DNA from: CAZSMK01 sp964608095
GTDB lineage: Bacteria > Sumerlaeota > Sumerlaeia > MWCT01 > JAGHBZ01
Length of the DNA stretch: 64,000 nt
Direction of reading: 5' to 3'
NCBI GenBank assembly: GCA_964608095.1
Contig: CAZSMK010000081.1
Location: 15,804-79,803 of the forward strand
The notes below the pieces were generated by a model, which saw only the letters and a list, made by a program, of their open reading frames with translations, had not been told where the DNA came from and did no database searches. This document shows, piece by piece, positions 36,571 through 45,242 of this stretch; the first letter of the stretch is position 1, and every line of letters begins with the position of its first letter. The position numbers and the translations under genes were made by a program.

Positions 36571-37893
36571 TTATGCAATGAGTTGGTTTGCAAATTCTCT
36601 AAGGTTGAAACGGTCGGGAAACCGAATCGCCGTTCCTCTTTCCATATCTTCAGAAATACCGGTTATTATTTTCTCGGCTTGTTTTTCACCAATCTGCAAC
36701 CGGACGTCACGAATCAACGATATACTCAGTTCTTTTAATGCAGAGAGAGATTCTTCATAGCAATTGAAAACGACAGGACTATTTATTCCGGTAGTCTCTA
36801 TGAAGAAATCCAGGTCCATTGCGTCAAGTTTACGATTTCGAATCTTGATAATATCAGCCCGAGGATGTCGCATAAGTGTTTCATACCAATGAACTCTTAA
36901 GAGATGTGGTTGAAGAGGAAGCCCTGAATAGCCAGCTTCATTCTCAAGCGATTCAAAAAAGGTGTTAATAAAATGACATATTACTCCAATAGGCGAAATA
37001 AACTTCATTCGTTCAACCTGTCTATCCTGGTCAGTGGTGCGCCGAAACGGAAACTTGAATGTCTTCTTTTTGGGACTTTGCCGAATTTGCTTTCCGGAAA
37101 TGATGACATCGTTTTCCGAAAAGTCATCTCCGCCACGCGACTGTTCCTCATTCTTCTCCGGAAACAATTCTTCTTTGTCTTTGATTCTGACAAGACCGGC
37201 AACCAGAAAGGAATTCAGAATCCTGAACGTCTCGAATTTACTCAATCCGCTCCGCAATATTATAGAGCCGACATTATAAAAGCCGTTTATGAGCGAAAGC
37301 ACTCTCCACTCCGATTCGCTAAGTGTGATTATTTCGCGTTCAAATTCCTCGACCTGGGTCGTATTGACCGTGACAACTACTTCATCGTTCTTGATATTTT
37401 TGGTGATTTTGTTCCATTCATCAAGTCTCCGAGTGCCCTCGAGAAGAAACGGTTCCATATCGATCTCGACAAGAATATTGTTAAAATGCTTATCTTTTCC
37501 ATACGAGAAATTGAAAGAACCTTCTTTCCATCCAAGGAGTTCCCAAATCTCTTCTTCCAGTTGAAGTCGGAATGTCTCCTTTACAATATCAGGTGGTACG
37601 AGGTTATTATCGATAAGGAGTTCACCAAGGAGTTTTTCATCGGAATCGGAGGTTTGCTCATGTAGGAGTTTATCAAGTTCACTTCGAGGGATAAAGCCCC
37701 TGTTGATCAACATCTCCCCGAGTTTACGAGAGCGATGCATGCTTGATGAATTAATTATCTTTCCCTCATTGATCATAAGGGAGACTTCGCGTTCACCACT
37801 CTTCAATCGAAGAATGCCGGTTTTTTTGCCGGTACTCAAGAACTGAAGTAGTTCGGGCAAAGTGGAAGCGCTCAATGTTCCTTCAAGTTCCAT
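36571..37893 (-). CDS. PATAN/DUF4388 domain protein
   Basis: 440 aa, cytoplasmic. N-terminal DUF4388 (1-~100): MELEGTLSASTLPELLQFLSTGKKTGIL-type start and SLMINEGKIINSSS. Then a stretch (~60-150) with LGEMLINRGFIPRSELD and LGELLIDNNLVPPDIVKE, two MshEN-like helical units, followed by EEEIWELLGWKEGSFNF. A winged-helix-like part follows around 205-250 (SEWRVLSLINGFYNVGSI), then a linker and a helical C-domain (300-440). PATAN proteins interact with response regulators in other bacteria, and a receiver gene is encoded 24 bp downstream. Confidence 0.8.
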   Translation of the reverse strand: MELEGTLSASTLPELLQFLSTGKKTGILRLKSGEREVSLMINEGKIINSSSMHRSRKLGEMLINRGFIPRSELDKLLHEQTSDSDEKLLGELLIDNNLVPPDIVKETFRLQLEEEIWELLGWKEGSFNFSYGKDKHFNNILVEIDMEPFLLEGTRRLDEWNKITKNIKNDEVVVTVNTTQVEEFEREIITLSESEWRVLSLINGFYNVGSIILRSGLSKFETFRILNSFLVAGLVRIKDKEELFPEKNEEQSRGGDDFSENDVIISGKQIRQSPKKKTFKFPFRRTTDQDRQVERMKFISPIGVICHFINTFFESLENEAGYSGLPLQPHLLRVHWYETLMRHPRADIIKIRNRKLDAMDLDFFIETTGINSPVVFNCYEESLSALKELSISLIRDVRLQIGEKQAEKIITGISEDMERGTAIRFPDRFNLREFANQLIA

Positions 37894-37945
37894 TTGACCA
37901 CCTTATACAATTAAAATGGATACACATGGTTGTATCAGGATCTCT

Positions 37946-38422
37946 TTATTTAATCAAGTCATCAATTCGCTTTTCTGCTTCCTTTTCGATTCCATCCAAT
38001 TTTCCCTGGTGCTTCTGGGAACGAGCATTTTTCAAGGTTGCACGAATCTGCTTGGCTGCTTCTTTCGAGTAAAGCCGCACCATACCAAGGGTTGTTTGAT
38101 TGTCGAATATTACTGTCAGAATGGTGTCGTCGTTGACAAGAATGTTGTGAATATGGTCACGTGCACCCTGGTGAAAAAGGACAGAGAAATCCGATTCGCC
38201 GAGAAGTTTAGCCATTGCATGAGTAGAAGCGAATGAGCCTGCAATGAGTACAGCCAGACCGTCGGTATCGAGCTTTTTTGTAAATCCTCTCTTTGCCATA
38301 CACTTCCCATCCAATCCTATCAAGAGAGCGCACTTAGCCTCGGTGTTTTGTAGCATCTTTGATAAGGTTCGATGAATGGCTTCGAGATCCTCTTTTCCGA
38401 GTATGACAGATTGATCTTCCAT
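37946..38422 (-). CDS. Roadblock/LC7 domain protein
   Basis: About 158 aa from the ATG at 38422, preceded by AAGGG at 38429-38433. Roadblock fold at ~12-125: helix EDLEAIHRTLSKMLQNTEA, strand CALLIGLDGKCMAKRGF, helix ...AVLIAGSFASTHAMAKLLG, strand SVLFHQG..., and final LGMVRLYSKEAAKQIR. C-terminal ~30 residues are a charged helix. Ten bp after the MglA-like gene. Probable regulator or scaffold of that GTPase. Confidence 0.82.
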   Translation of the reverse strand: MEDQSVILGKEDLEAIHRTLSKMLQNTEAKCALLIGLDGKCMAKRGFTKKLDTDGLAVLIAGSFASTHAMAKLLGESDFSVLFHQGARDHIHNILVNDDTILTVIFDNQTTLGMVRLYSKEAAKQIRATLKNARSQKHQGKLDGIEKEAEKRIDDLIK

Positions 38423-38432
38423 GGCAAACCCT

Positions 38433-39620
38433 TCAAACCAGGTATTTAAAAAACAATGTATCACGTTCAGGAATTAAGAAAAAAGTCCCTAATTTTGTCT
38501 TGAACCGTGAATAAATAGGAGTGCTGAGATTCCCTTCCATTACCCATAATAGAGTCTCCGGATATGTATAAGAATTATTTTCGCCGTTCTTTGCCTTGAA
38601 AAGAAGGAAATGTTGTAAGTTACCATTAACATTTACGGAAATCTTTCGCTCGAATCCTATAGTATTCCGATAAGTACAGGGAAAGAGCCCCATGATTTTA
38701 AATCCTATATGCAAAGAATAATCCGGGCCGTCCTCTTGTTGTTTCACAGAATCAATACTTATTTTTCCTTTACCAATCATCTTTTTTTTCCAGAACAGGT
38801 TGCTGACTTGATGGATACGTAACCTTGGTAATCGTGTCGAGTGCAGACTGCTCTGTTCTACCGATGGCTCGAGCTCTGAACTCTCACCATCTCCCGCTAC
38901 GTGAGTTCTTGATTCATCATCATCAACGCTTCCCTGTGATAGTTCACCCCCTTCAAGAGAAGTAGAGACAGACATCTGAACCGCCGGTGGAGCTTGTTTC
39001 CTTATGGGGGTAAATCGTTCCGTACCACTTTCCTCATACATTGCCTGGATTCGTTTAAGCACCATTGACGAAACTTTTTTCAGAGTCTCTTTGACTCCTT
39101 GACCGGTTATTGCCACTGATTCAAAAAAGGGCGCCTGAAGGAAATTGAGTTTTTGTTCAAGGATTTCAATCGCTGAAATATCGGGAAGATCACGTTTATT
39201 ATACTGAATTACCCATGGAATTTCTTCGATATCATACCCATAGATTGCAAGATTTTCGCTCATATTTTCCAGGCTATCAATGTTATGTTCTAAGCGTTCG
39301 GATTGTGAATCCGCCACAAACACAATACCATCAACACCACGCAAAACGAGTTGCCGTGTGGCATTATAATAAACCTGCCCGGGAACCGTATAAAGGGCGA
39401 TTTTTGTCTTGAATCCTTTGATTTCCCCAAGATCGAGAGGCAGGAAGTCGAAGAAGAGCGTACGGTCTTGTTGGGTGGGAAGAGATATAAGATCTCCCTT
39501 AAGATCGGGGGGAAGAGCTGCATAGATGGTTCGAAGATTTGTCGTCTTCCCGCCAAGTGCGGGTCCATAATATACAATCTTGCACACCAACTCTCTCGTT
39601 GCATTGTTAATGAAAGCCAT
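38433..39620 (-). CDS. MglA-like small GTPase with C-terminal extension
   Basis: 395 aa, twice a normal MglA (~195). N-terminal Ras-like domain (1-~200) is clearly MglA: G1 GPALGGKTTN (19-28), G3 TVPGQVYYNATRQLVLRGVDG (from 78), FVADSQ and G4 QYNKRDLP (139-146). MglA has Gly where Ras has Gln-Thr catalytic context, so GTP hydrolysis would need an MglB-type partner; one is encoded 33 bp upstream. A polar Ser/Glu-rich linker (~205-265) leads to a beta-rich C-domain (266-395; LPRLRIHQVSNLFW, GKGKISIDSV, GFKIMGLFPCTYRNT) with no family I know. Switch polarity or motility control is inferred from MglA in Myxococcus. Confidence 0.86.
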   Translation of the reverse strand: MAFINNATRELVCKIVYYGPALGGKTTNLRTIYAALPPDLKGDLISLPTQQDRTLFFDFLPLDLGEIKGFKTKIALYTVPGQVYYNATRQLVLRGVDGIVFVADSQSERLEHNIDSLENMSENLAIYGYDIEEIPWVIQYNKRDLPDISAIEILEQKLNFLQAPFFESVAITGQGVKETLKKVSSMVLKRIQAMYEESGTERFTPIRKQAPPAVQMSVSTSLEGGELSQGSVDDDESRTHVAGDGESSELEPSVEQSSLHSTRLPRLRIHQVSNLFWKKKMIGKGKISIDSVKQQEDGPDYSLHIGFKIMGLFPCTYRNTIGFERKISVNVNGNLQHFLLFKAKNGENNSYTYPETLLWVMEGNLSTPIYSRFKTKLGTFFLIPERDTLFFKYLV

Positions 39621-39653
39621 GATGTATGCTGCCTCTTAACACATTCTTTGAGA

Positions 39654-40004
39654 TTAGACCTCAAGTGTAAGATTGTTGAGTTTCATCACGGCATCACGCA
39701 ATTCGACACGGATGAGACCCAAATTAGAATCCGCGTGAGAGAGACAAATAAGGAAACCCATTCGGGCTCGATTAATGGACCATCTCATTTTCGATGTCTC
39801 AACGAATATAGATTTTAGCTGTCCCTGTTCAACCTTTTGTGAGATTTTATCCGAGGCAAGGATAAGGGCGCTTGCAAGAGCGCTTATTTCTTCCTCATCC
39901 AATTCATCGGATAATTCAGATGCGATGACTATTCCATCAGTCCCTACAATGAGACTTCCCTTGATCCCGGGAACCCGATTCAACTCGTTGAGTATTCTAT
40001 CCAT
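39654..40004 (-). CDS. MglB-like roadblock protein
   Basis: About 116 aa; start at 40004 (AAAGGG about 8 nt upstream), so its ATG lies inside the end of the membrane-roadblock gene. Single roadblock domain: LNRVPGIKGSLIVGTDGIVIAS, EEEISALASALILASDKIS, GQLKSIFVETSK and NLGLIRVELRDAV. MglB homologues act as GTPase-activating proteins for MglA, encoded here next door. Confidence 0.85.
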   Translation of the reverse strand: MDRILNELNRVPGIKGSLIVGTDGIVIASELSDELDEEEISALASALILASDKISQKVEQGQLKSIFVETSKMRWSINRARMGFLICLSHADSNLGLIRVELRDAVMKLNNLTLEV

Positions 40005-40929
40005 TTGCTTTTCCCTTTGTCCTGGTTGCAAGTAAAGTTTGATATCTCGTTTTTAATAATACTGAAATTGAATTCCCTATTACGTTAAGACGTTGGTATA
40101 TTTCATCCACAGCTGTCGTGGTGTTAAAAATCAAGATATACCCAAAAACAGAATCGACATAACCATTAACAACAAAATGGTCTTTTGTTTCAACAATAAT
40201 CTTGCGAGTATGTGCAAGTTCGAGAGCAGGCGTAAGATCCTTCATCCTTTTGCTAAGAAATCCGAGATCAACTACAAGTCGCTCTGAATCAATTTCAATA
40301 TTAAGATACTTCCACATTATTAAGTTTTCTTCGCTATATACAATGAATCCCTCCAACCCTATGGTTTTGCCTAATTGGGCTTCTAACTCATCAAAGGTAT
40401 AGACATTGAAAAGGTTGCTAAGTGACGCCTGGGTAGCTGGTTTCGATATCGATTGGGTCTGCCCATAATTTCGAGAAGTCTCTTCAAATTGAGGGAAGAC
40501 CTTGTGAGTCAATTCGACGCCTAATAACCCAGGGGCAAATTCGATGAAAAGATGCGGCATCATAAGACAAATAATAATTATTTGTAGTAAAAAAGAAACC
40601 GGATTTCCCAGCCAGATTAAAATAAACGGTATCGTTTCGACTTCAAAGGAAAGGGGCGCCATAAAGATGAGCAGGGATGAGACGAGACAAATCAATGCCC
40701 GAAAAAGAGCCAGGATAAGTGCTGAAGTCATTAGTGAACCAAAAGGGACATCCCAATTCCCTATTCGGGAATATATCACATATAGAGCAACTTCGAGGAG
40801 CAGGAAAAGAAAAGTCATGGAAATATTATCGAGAGAAGAAATAGTCGCAGGTTTAAAGACGAGGGGAATAAATATAAGCAAAAAGGACGCGAAAACAAGA
40901 AACAATTTTTTGCCTTTGATAAAAAGCAT
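39997..40929 (-). CDS. Four-TM membrane protein with C-terminal roadblock-like domain
   Basis: 310 aa. Four hydrophobic helices (about 10-26, 36-54, 66-92 and 100-125), then a linker and a cytoplasmic roadblock-like domain from ~183: LGKTIGLEGFIVYSEENLI, LVVDLGFLSKRMKDL, HTRKIIVETKDHFVVNGY, GYILIFNTTTAVDE. It could dock the MglB/MglA proteins to the inner membrane. Twenty bp after the TPR-roadblock gene and overlapping mglB by 8 bp. I know no named family for this architecture. Confidence 0.75.
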   Translation of the reverse strand: MLFIKGKKLFLVFASFLLIFIPLVFKPATISSLDNISMTFLFLLLEVALYVIYSRIGNWDVPFGSLMTSALILALFRALICLVSSLLIFMAPLSFEVETIPFILIWLGNPVSFLLQIIIICLMMPHLFIEFAPGLLGVELTHKVFPQFEETSRNYGQTQSISKPATQASLSNLFNVYTFDELEAQLGKTIGLEGFIVYSEENLIMWKYLNIEIDSERLVVDLGFLSKRMKDLTPALELAHTRKIIVETKDHFVVNGYVDSVFGYILIFNTTTAVDEIYQRLNVIGNSISVLLKTRYQTLLATRTKGKANG

Positions 40930-40949
40930 GAGACCGTTGCCTCTCTTGG

Positions 40950-41747
40950 TTAAGTAGTATGTTGCATAGTATCGCGAATAACCATTCTTATCTTGCCCAC
41001 CTTAACATTGTTTTTACATCGGATTATGAGGAGCGTTTCTTTGAACGGCTCGATAAGGAGGACTCCGTCTTCATTCTCCACAAGGTAGTGGACTATATTT
41101 TCCCCTGTAACGTCCTTAAACCTTGCAATTAAGGTCGATATATGAAGTCGAATATCCTTAAAGTGAGAGGGTAGTATTTCAACAGAATCAGTAGTGTCGA
41201 AAGTTGGAACGATATAAAAATCGATAACGTTGGGTTCTTTATTGAGGAAATCAGCGAGGATTCGAGCGCGCTGAGATGGCGATAATTCCGACTCCTTTTT
41301 CTTCCGTGGATATTCTATAGAGGTATCGACAGTTTCGAGCCGGTCGCTCAACACCCGCTTTATTTTTTTTACTTCGGGGTGCGATGGAAAGGTTTGATCG
41401 AGTTTTTCGAGGACAGTTCTCGCTTTATTGAATGCCTTTTGCTTGATGAGGATGCGGACAAGAGTAAGGATCGCCATAAAAGAATCCGGTGACTTCTCAA
41501 GTACCCGCTGAATTTCTTCATGAGCATTTTGGTAATGTCCCATATCGAGATAGATACGGCTAAGTAATATTTGACCATTTAGATTATGAGGATATGAGGC
41601 GAGCCCCTCCCTGCAAATTTGAAGAGCCATGCCAAGTTTACCGCCTCTTCTCAATGCCTCTCCATAGGAAACAAATGCGTCATCGACCACCTTTTGTTCA
41701 TACAATCTTCGATAACGCTCGATTTCTTCATTTAGGCTCGGGGACAT
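40950..41747 (-). CDS. TPR protein with C-terminal roadblock-like domain
   Basis: 265 aa from an ATG at 41747. Three or so TPR units at ~10-130 (AFVSYGEALRRGGKLGMALQ, NLNGQILLSRIYLDMGHYQNA, ILTLVRILIKQKAFNKARTVL). C-terminal ~110 aa look roadblock-like: DVTGENIVHYLVENEDGVLLIEP, ETLLIIRCKNNVKVGKIRMVIRDTM, whose end mirrors the LGLIRVELRD of the MglB. Start uncertain: no clear ribosome site; a TTG at 41819 would also be in frame. Confidence 0.73.
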   Translation of the reverse strand: MSPSLNEEIERYRRLYEQKVVDDAFVSYGEALRRGGKLGMALQICREGLASYPHNLNGQILLSRIYLDMGHYQNAHEEIQRVLEKSPDSFMAILTLVRILIKQKAFNKARTVLEKLDQTFPSHPEVKKIKRVLSDRLETVDTSIEYPRKKKESELSPSQRARILADFLNKEPNVIDFYIVPTFDTTDSVEILPSHFKDIRLHISTLIARFKDVTGENIVHYLVENEDGVLLIEPFKETLLIIRCKNNVKVGKIRMVIRDTMQHTT

Positions 41748-41834
41748 TTTTTGCTGATAACGATTCAACCCTGAAACAGTATATAATTGACACACATTTA
41801 ATCTATCTTGGTTTTGCAATCAAGCTCTATTTTC

Positions 41835-42356
41835 TCAAGCCTCTTCGACGGCTTCATCTTTTTCTCCAAGAAGATATTGAATATATGCTCGTACCTTGTC
41901 AATTATGCACGGAAAAAGACGTTCAAGTGAAGGAGACAATTTTTGAGTTACTGAGCGTGTATCCACTACCTCGATGCCGATAATATTTATTCGTTGAGGC
42001 ATTTCGCGGGAAAGGTGTTTTCCAACGTTGATCACCTCTATAACGGATAATGTATGGGCGGATAGTGTTGAAGCCCGCGGCGATGTATCGGAAACAGCGG
42101 ATAAGTCGATACAATGTAGGCTTCCCAATTTCTTCTTTTCCGTTATCAGGGAATCGACAATAATGACCCAATGATATCCCTCGATTAGGTCGAGTAATCT
42201 TATTCCCCCGGTTGCCGATTGCTCGTAGTGAATTTCGAACCACGTTGTAGTGGGAATGTTCTCATGTTCAAGGGTTCTGACAACTTGAATCCCGATTCCG
42301 TCGTCGCAAAGAAGGTCATTTCCCAGGCCGAGTATGAGTATCTTTTTTTCTGCCAT
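41835..42356 (-). CDS. Hydrogenase maturation-type protease
   Basis: Family that cleaves the C-terminal tail of NiFe hydrogenase large subunits after nickel insertion. About 173 aa from ATG 42356. ILILGLGNDLLCDDGIGI is the signature; Ni-binding residues fall in YEQSATGGIRLLDLIEG (Glu), IIVDSL (Asp) and LSAHTLSVIEVI (His). No hydrogenase gene is visible in the window. 8 bp after the radical SAM gene and just upstream of the roadblock cluster. Hydrogenase role is by family only. Confidence 0.85.
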   Translation of the reverse strand: MAEKKILILGLGNDLLCDDGIGIQVVRTLEHENIPTTTWFEIHYEQSATGGIRLLDLIEGYHWVIIVDSLITEKKKLGSLHCIDLSAVSDTSPRASTLSAHTLSVIEVINVGKHLSREMPQRINIIGIEVVDTRSVTQKLSPSLERLFPCIIDKVRAYIQYLLGEKDEAVEEA

Positions 42357-42364
42357 AGAAGGTT

Positions 42365-43900
42365 TCACGAATATTGTGAGAGGATATGCCAATACGCCCC
42401 GCGATGCCCTTCTTTAAGCGCATCTACAAGCACCTTGTTTTGATTATAATTATAGTTCTTTGCTTTTGTTCCCGAACCACCGAACATAAAACGTTTATCG
42501 CCATCGATGTATTCTATAAGAAAATCAGCAACGTCATCACCAAGTGTATTCTCAAGGAAAAAGACCGGTCTCATAAGAAGGAATTCGTCATTCCCTTTCA
42601 GGTGATCAAAATCTTCTGGGTTCAGGCCGGTAACGGATGAATGTCCAGACTTTTTTATATCTTTTTTTACACGTTGCCAGAGAGGAGTCCCGGGGTAGAG
42701 ACGTACCCCGAGACTTATACCTATACAATCAGCCGGTATCGAACGGCTACGGTCAATGGTTCTCTCGATAGTAATCCTGCTTTCACCAGGCACTCCAATG
42801 AGCATGTCAAGCATGGTTGCAATCGAATATTTACAACACACATTAACAGTGTTGACCACATCTCGATGGGTATGTGGATGGTTGAGAGATGCGAGAATCA
42901 CGTCATCAAGTGAATCGACTGTGAAATCAATTCCGCAGCATCCCGCTTTTTTCATGGTTTCAGCAATCTCATCATCAAAAGGAGTAGGCACACAATAGGC
43001 ATACCACTGAATCTTCTTTCCAAGTCCTCTCCGAATGATCTCTTCACACACGGCAAGAAGATGCTCCCGATTGGTATTGAACTCGCTGTCACAGGTATGA
43101 AAATGAGTGACACCTTTTTCCAACAAGAATTCCAATTCGTCAGCGACATCAACGGGGTTTCGGTACCGAAGTGTTCTCCCTTTAGCGATTGGATCGGCAC
43201 AATAGGCGCATTTTCTGGGACATCCCCGTTTTGTCTCAAATCCTATCATCCCACCTTGTTGAAAATAAAAGGTATGATCAGATAAGGTTCTTCGAGCAAG
43301 ACTCAGGTACGGGGATTCAAAAGACGGTGGATTTTGGATGTAGCCGGAAGTCGATGAGTCCATGTAGACCAAACCCGGAATTGTAGCTACGTCATCTACC
43401 CCTGAGTTTCTTTCCAGAAGTTTAGCCAGTTTGATAAGCGATGATTCGGGATCGCCGATGATACCGAAATCCGCCTTGCAGTAATCCATAACCGCTTTTG
43501 GAAAAATCGAGAAACCAACACCGCCAAGGACAATAGGTGGGGTCTTTCGATTGGGTCTTCGATCGGGCTTTTGATTGAGCGTCTGAGCAGGCGCGGCATC
43601 AGGAGATTCGAATTTTTCCCGTATAAGATTGATGATGCCTGCGGTCTTTTCAAGACAAAAATCCCGGCTTGCGAAGTAGGAATCATCCACATTACGAATC
43701 GAAATTCCGATGAAGAGATAATCCCATTCTTCATCCATTATCGAGTCAAGGGTTTCAGAGATATTCTCCGAGTGGCAAAGGTCGACAAAGTCAATTTCAT
43801 ACCCCGCCTGTTCAAGGGCAATTGCAATGTAGTCAAGCCCGACAGGCGATATGGGCGGTTTCATCAGGTTGGGATTGATAAGTAAGATTTTTTGTTTCAT
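42365..43900 (-). CDS. B12-binding-type radical SAM protein
   Basis: 511 aa. N-terminal cobalamin-binding-like Rossmann fold (KILLINPNLMKPPISPVGLDYIAIALEQAGYE; PPIVLGGVGFSIFP). Radical SAM core with CxxxCxxC in ETKRGCPRKCAYC and a downstream AdoMet-binding barrel (GVTHFHTCDSEFNTNREHLLAVCEEI). C-terminal SPASM-like cysteines are not apparent. Reaction unknown. Start at ATG 43900; a TTG two codons earlier has no support. It is the first gene of the minus-strand run that leads into the roadblock/MglA cluster. Confidence 0.87.
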   Translation of the reverse strand: MKQKILLINPNLMKPPISPVGLDYIAIALEQAGYEIDFVDLCHSENISETLDSIMDEEWDYLFIGISIRNVDDSYFASRDFCLEKTAGIINLIREKFESPDAAPAQTLNQKPDRRPNRKTPPIVLGGVGFSIFPKAVMDYCKADFGIIGDPESSLIKLAKLLERNSGVDDVATIPGLVYMDSSTSGYIQNPPSFESPYLSLARRTLSDHTFYFQQGGMIGFETKRGCPRKCAYCADPIAKGRTLRYRNPVDVADELEFLLEKGVTHFHTCDSEFNTNREHLLAVCEEIIRRGLGKKIQWYAYCVPTPFDDEIAETMKKAGCCGIDFTVDSLDDVILASLNHPHTHRDVVNTVNVCCKYSIATMLDMLIGVPGESRITIERTIDRSRSIPADCIGISLGVRLYPGTPLWQRVKKDIKKSGHSSVTGLNPEDFDHLKGNDEFLLMRPVFFLENTLGDDVADFLIEYIDGDKRFMFGGSGTKAKNYNYNQNKVLVDALKEGHRGAYWHILSQYS

Positions 43901-44012
43901 AAGCAACTGGATAAAATTCTGAATTGCAAAATGTTACACGTTCGAACACTATGTTTTTTACTCTATACCATTTTGCAAATAAAGTTTTTTTTGCACATTG
44001 AGGATGAATTAA

Positions 44013-45236
44013 ATGAATGAGTCTATAGAAATACAAGACATAAAGCGCCTTGTAAAACAGTATGAGGAGGATTGTCTGCGTTTCCTCCAAGACCTTATCC
44101 GTATACCATCGCCGAGTGGCAAAGAGAAAGCGGTTGCCGAACGTATCCTCAAAGAAATGGAACGATTGAGTTATGATGAAGCGTGGATAGATGAAGTGGG
44201 AAATGTTATCGGTCGTATGGGCGCATCTCATAAAGAATTGAACGTCCTTTACGACGGTCATATCGACACGGTAGAAGTCACGGATGCAGGGTCATGGAAG
44301 CACGCTCCGTTTGGAGCCGAAACTGCCGATGGCTTATTGTTCGGACGAGGTGCTGCGGACAATAAACAAGCCACTGCTGTTCAGGTATATGGCGCTATGA
44401 TAGCCAAAAAAATCTGGGGCTTGAATATTCCGGTCGGCGTATACGTCATCGGCTCGGTCATGGAAGAGGATTGCGACGGACTGGGAATTGAATTCGCCAT
44501 TAAAGAGAGCATAAAGGCGAAGATCAATGCGGTCGTCATCGGAGAGGCGACGGATTGCAAAATTTATAGGGGGCACCGGGGACGTGTCGAGCTTCTCATA
44601 AAAACGTCAGGGAAATCCGCTCATGCAAGTGATCCCGACCGTGGCGAAAACGCGGTCTACAAGATGTCCGGGGTGATTAAAGCGGTTAAAGAACTCAACG
44701 AGCGGCTCGGGAGCGATCCTTTCCTCGGTAAAGGAACCATTGCGCTTACCAAAATAGAATGCGACACCGGCTCTCTCAATTGTGTCCCCCATGAATGTCG
44801 TATTTTTATAGACCGGCGATTGACTAAAGGCGAGGATAAAAAATTGGCGCTCTCTCAGCTACAATCCTTGACAGAGATAAACGAAACAAGAGCTGAGGTT
44901 GCTATTCTGAACTATGAAGCAACCACCTGGACGGGAAGAGCGGTGAAAGCGGAGAAATATTTTCCCACCTGGACGCTTTCAAAAGATCACCCTCTTGTTC
45001 AGGCGGGATGCTCGGCATACCACGCATTGTTCAGCCAGGAAGCCGTCATAGATAAATGGATATTCAGCACCAATGGTGTATCAACTATGGGAAAACTTGG
45101 AATACCCACCATAGGATTCGGGCCAGGGGATGAGAAATTTACCCATATTACGGATGAACGTATTCCGGTAGGTGAACTCCCCGTTGCGACAACCTTCTAT
45201 GCATCTCTCCCCTATTTTCTTAAACAGACGCTCTAA
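44013..45236 (+). CDS. M20 family peptidase, YgeY-like hydrolase
   Basis: 407 aa zinc-dependent hydrolase of the M20 family; the best match by eye is the YgeY type linked to selenium/nitrogen-scavenging gene clusters. Zinc-site stretches: YDGHIDTVEV (His/Asp), GRGAADNKQA, MEEDCDG (Glu-Glu), IGEATD, late His in ISTNGVSTMG...THITDERIPV. GAGG lies about 10 nt before the ATG. None of its usual partners (ssnA, ygfK, dihydropyrimidinase) is near. Substrate unknown. Confidence 0.87.
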   Translation: MNESIEIQDIKRLVKQYEEDCLRFLQDLIRIPSPSGKEKAVAERILKEMERLSYDEAWIDEVGNVIGRMGASHKELNVLYDGHIDTVEVTDAGSWKHAPFGAETADGLLFGRGAADNKQATAVQVYGAMIAKKIWGLNIPVGVYVIGSVMEEDCDGLGIEFAIKESIKAKINAVVIGEATDCKIYRGHRGRVELLIKTSGKSAHASDPDRGENAVYKMSGVIKAVKELNERLGSDPFLGKGTIALTKIECDTGSLNCVPHECRIFIDRRLTKGEDKKLALSQLQSLTEINETRAEVAILNYEATTWTGRAVKAEKYFPTWTLSKDHPLVQAGCSAYHALFSQEAVIDKWIFSTNGVSTMGKLGIPTIGFGPGDEKFTHITDERIPVGELPVATTFYASLPYFLKQTL

Positions 45237-45242
45237 CCGGAC

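Noticed and set aside
36973..37665. 230-codon plus-strand frame inside the PATAN gene
   Set aside because: Shadow of a conserved gene; composition is Phe/Leu-rich without any family pattern.
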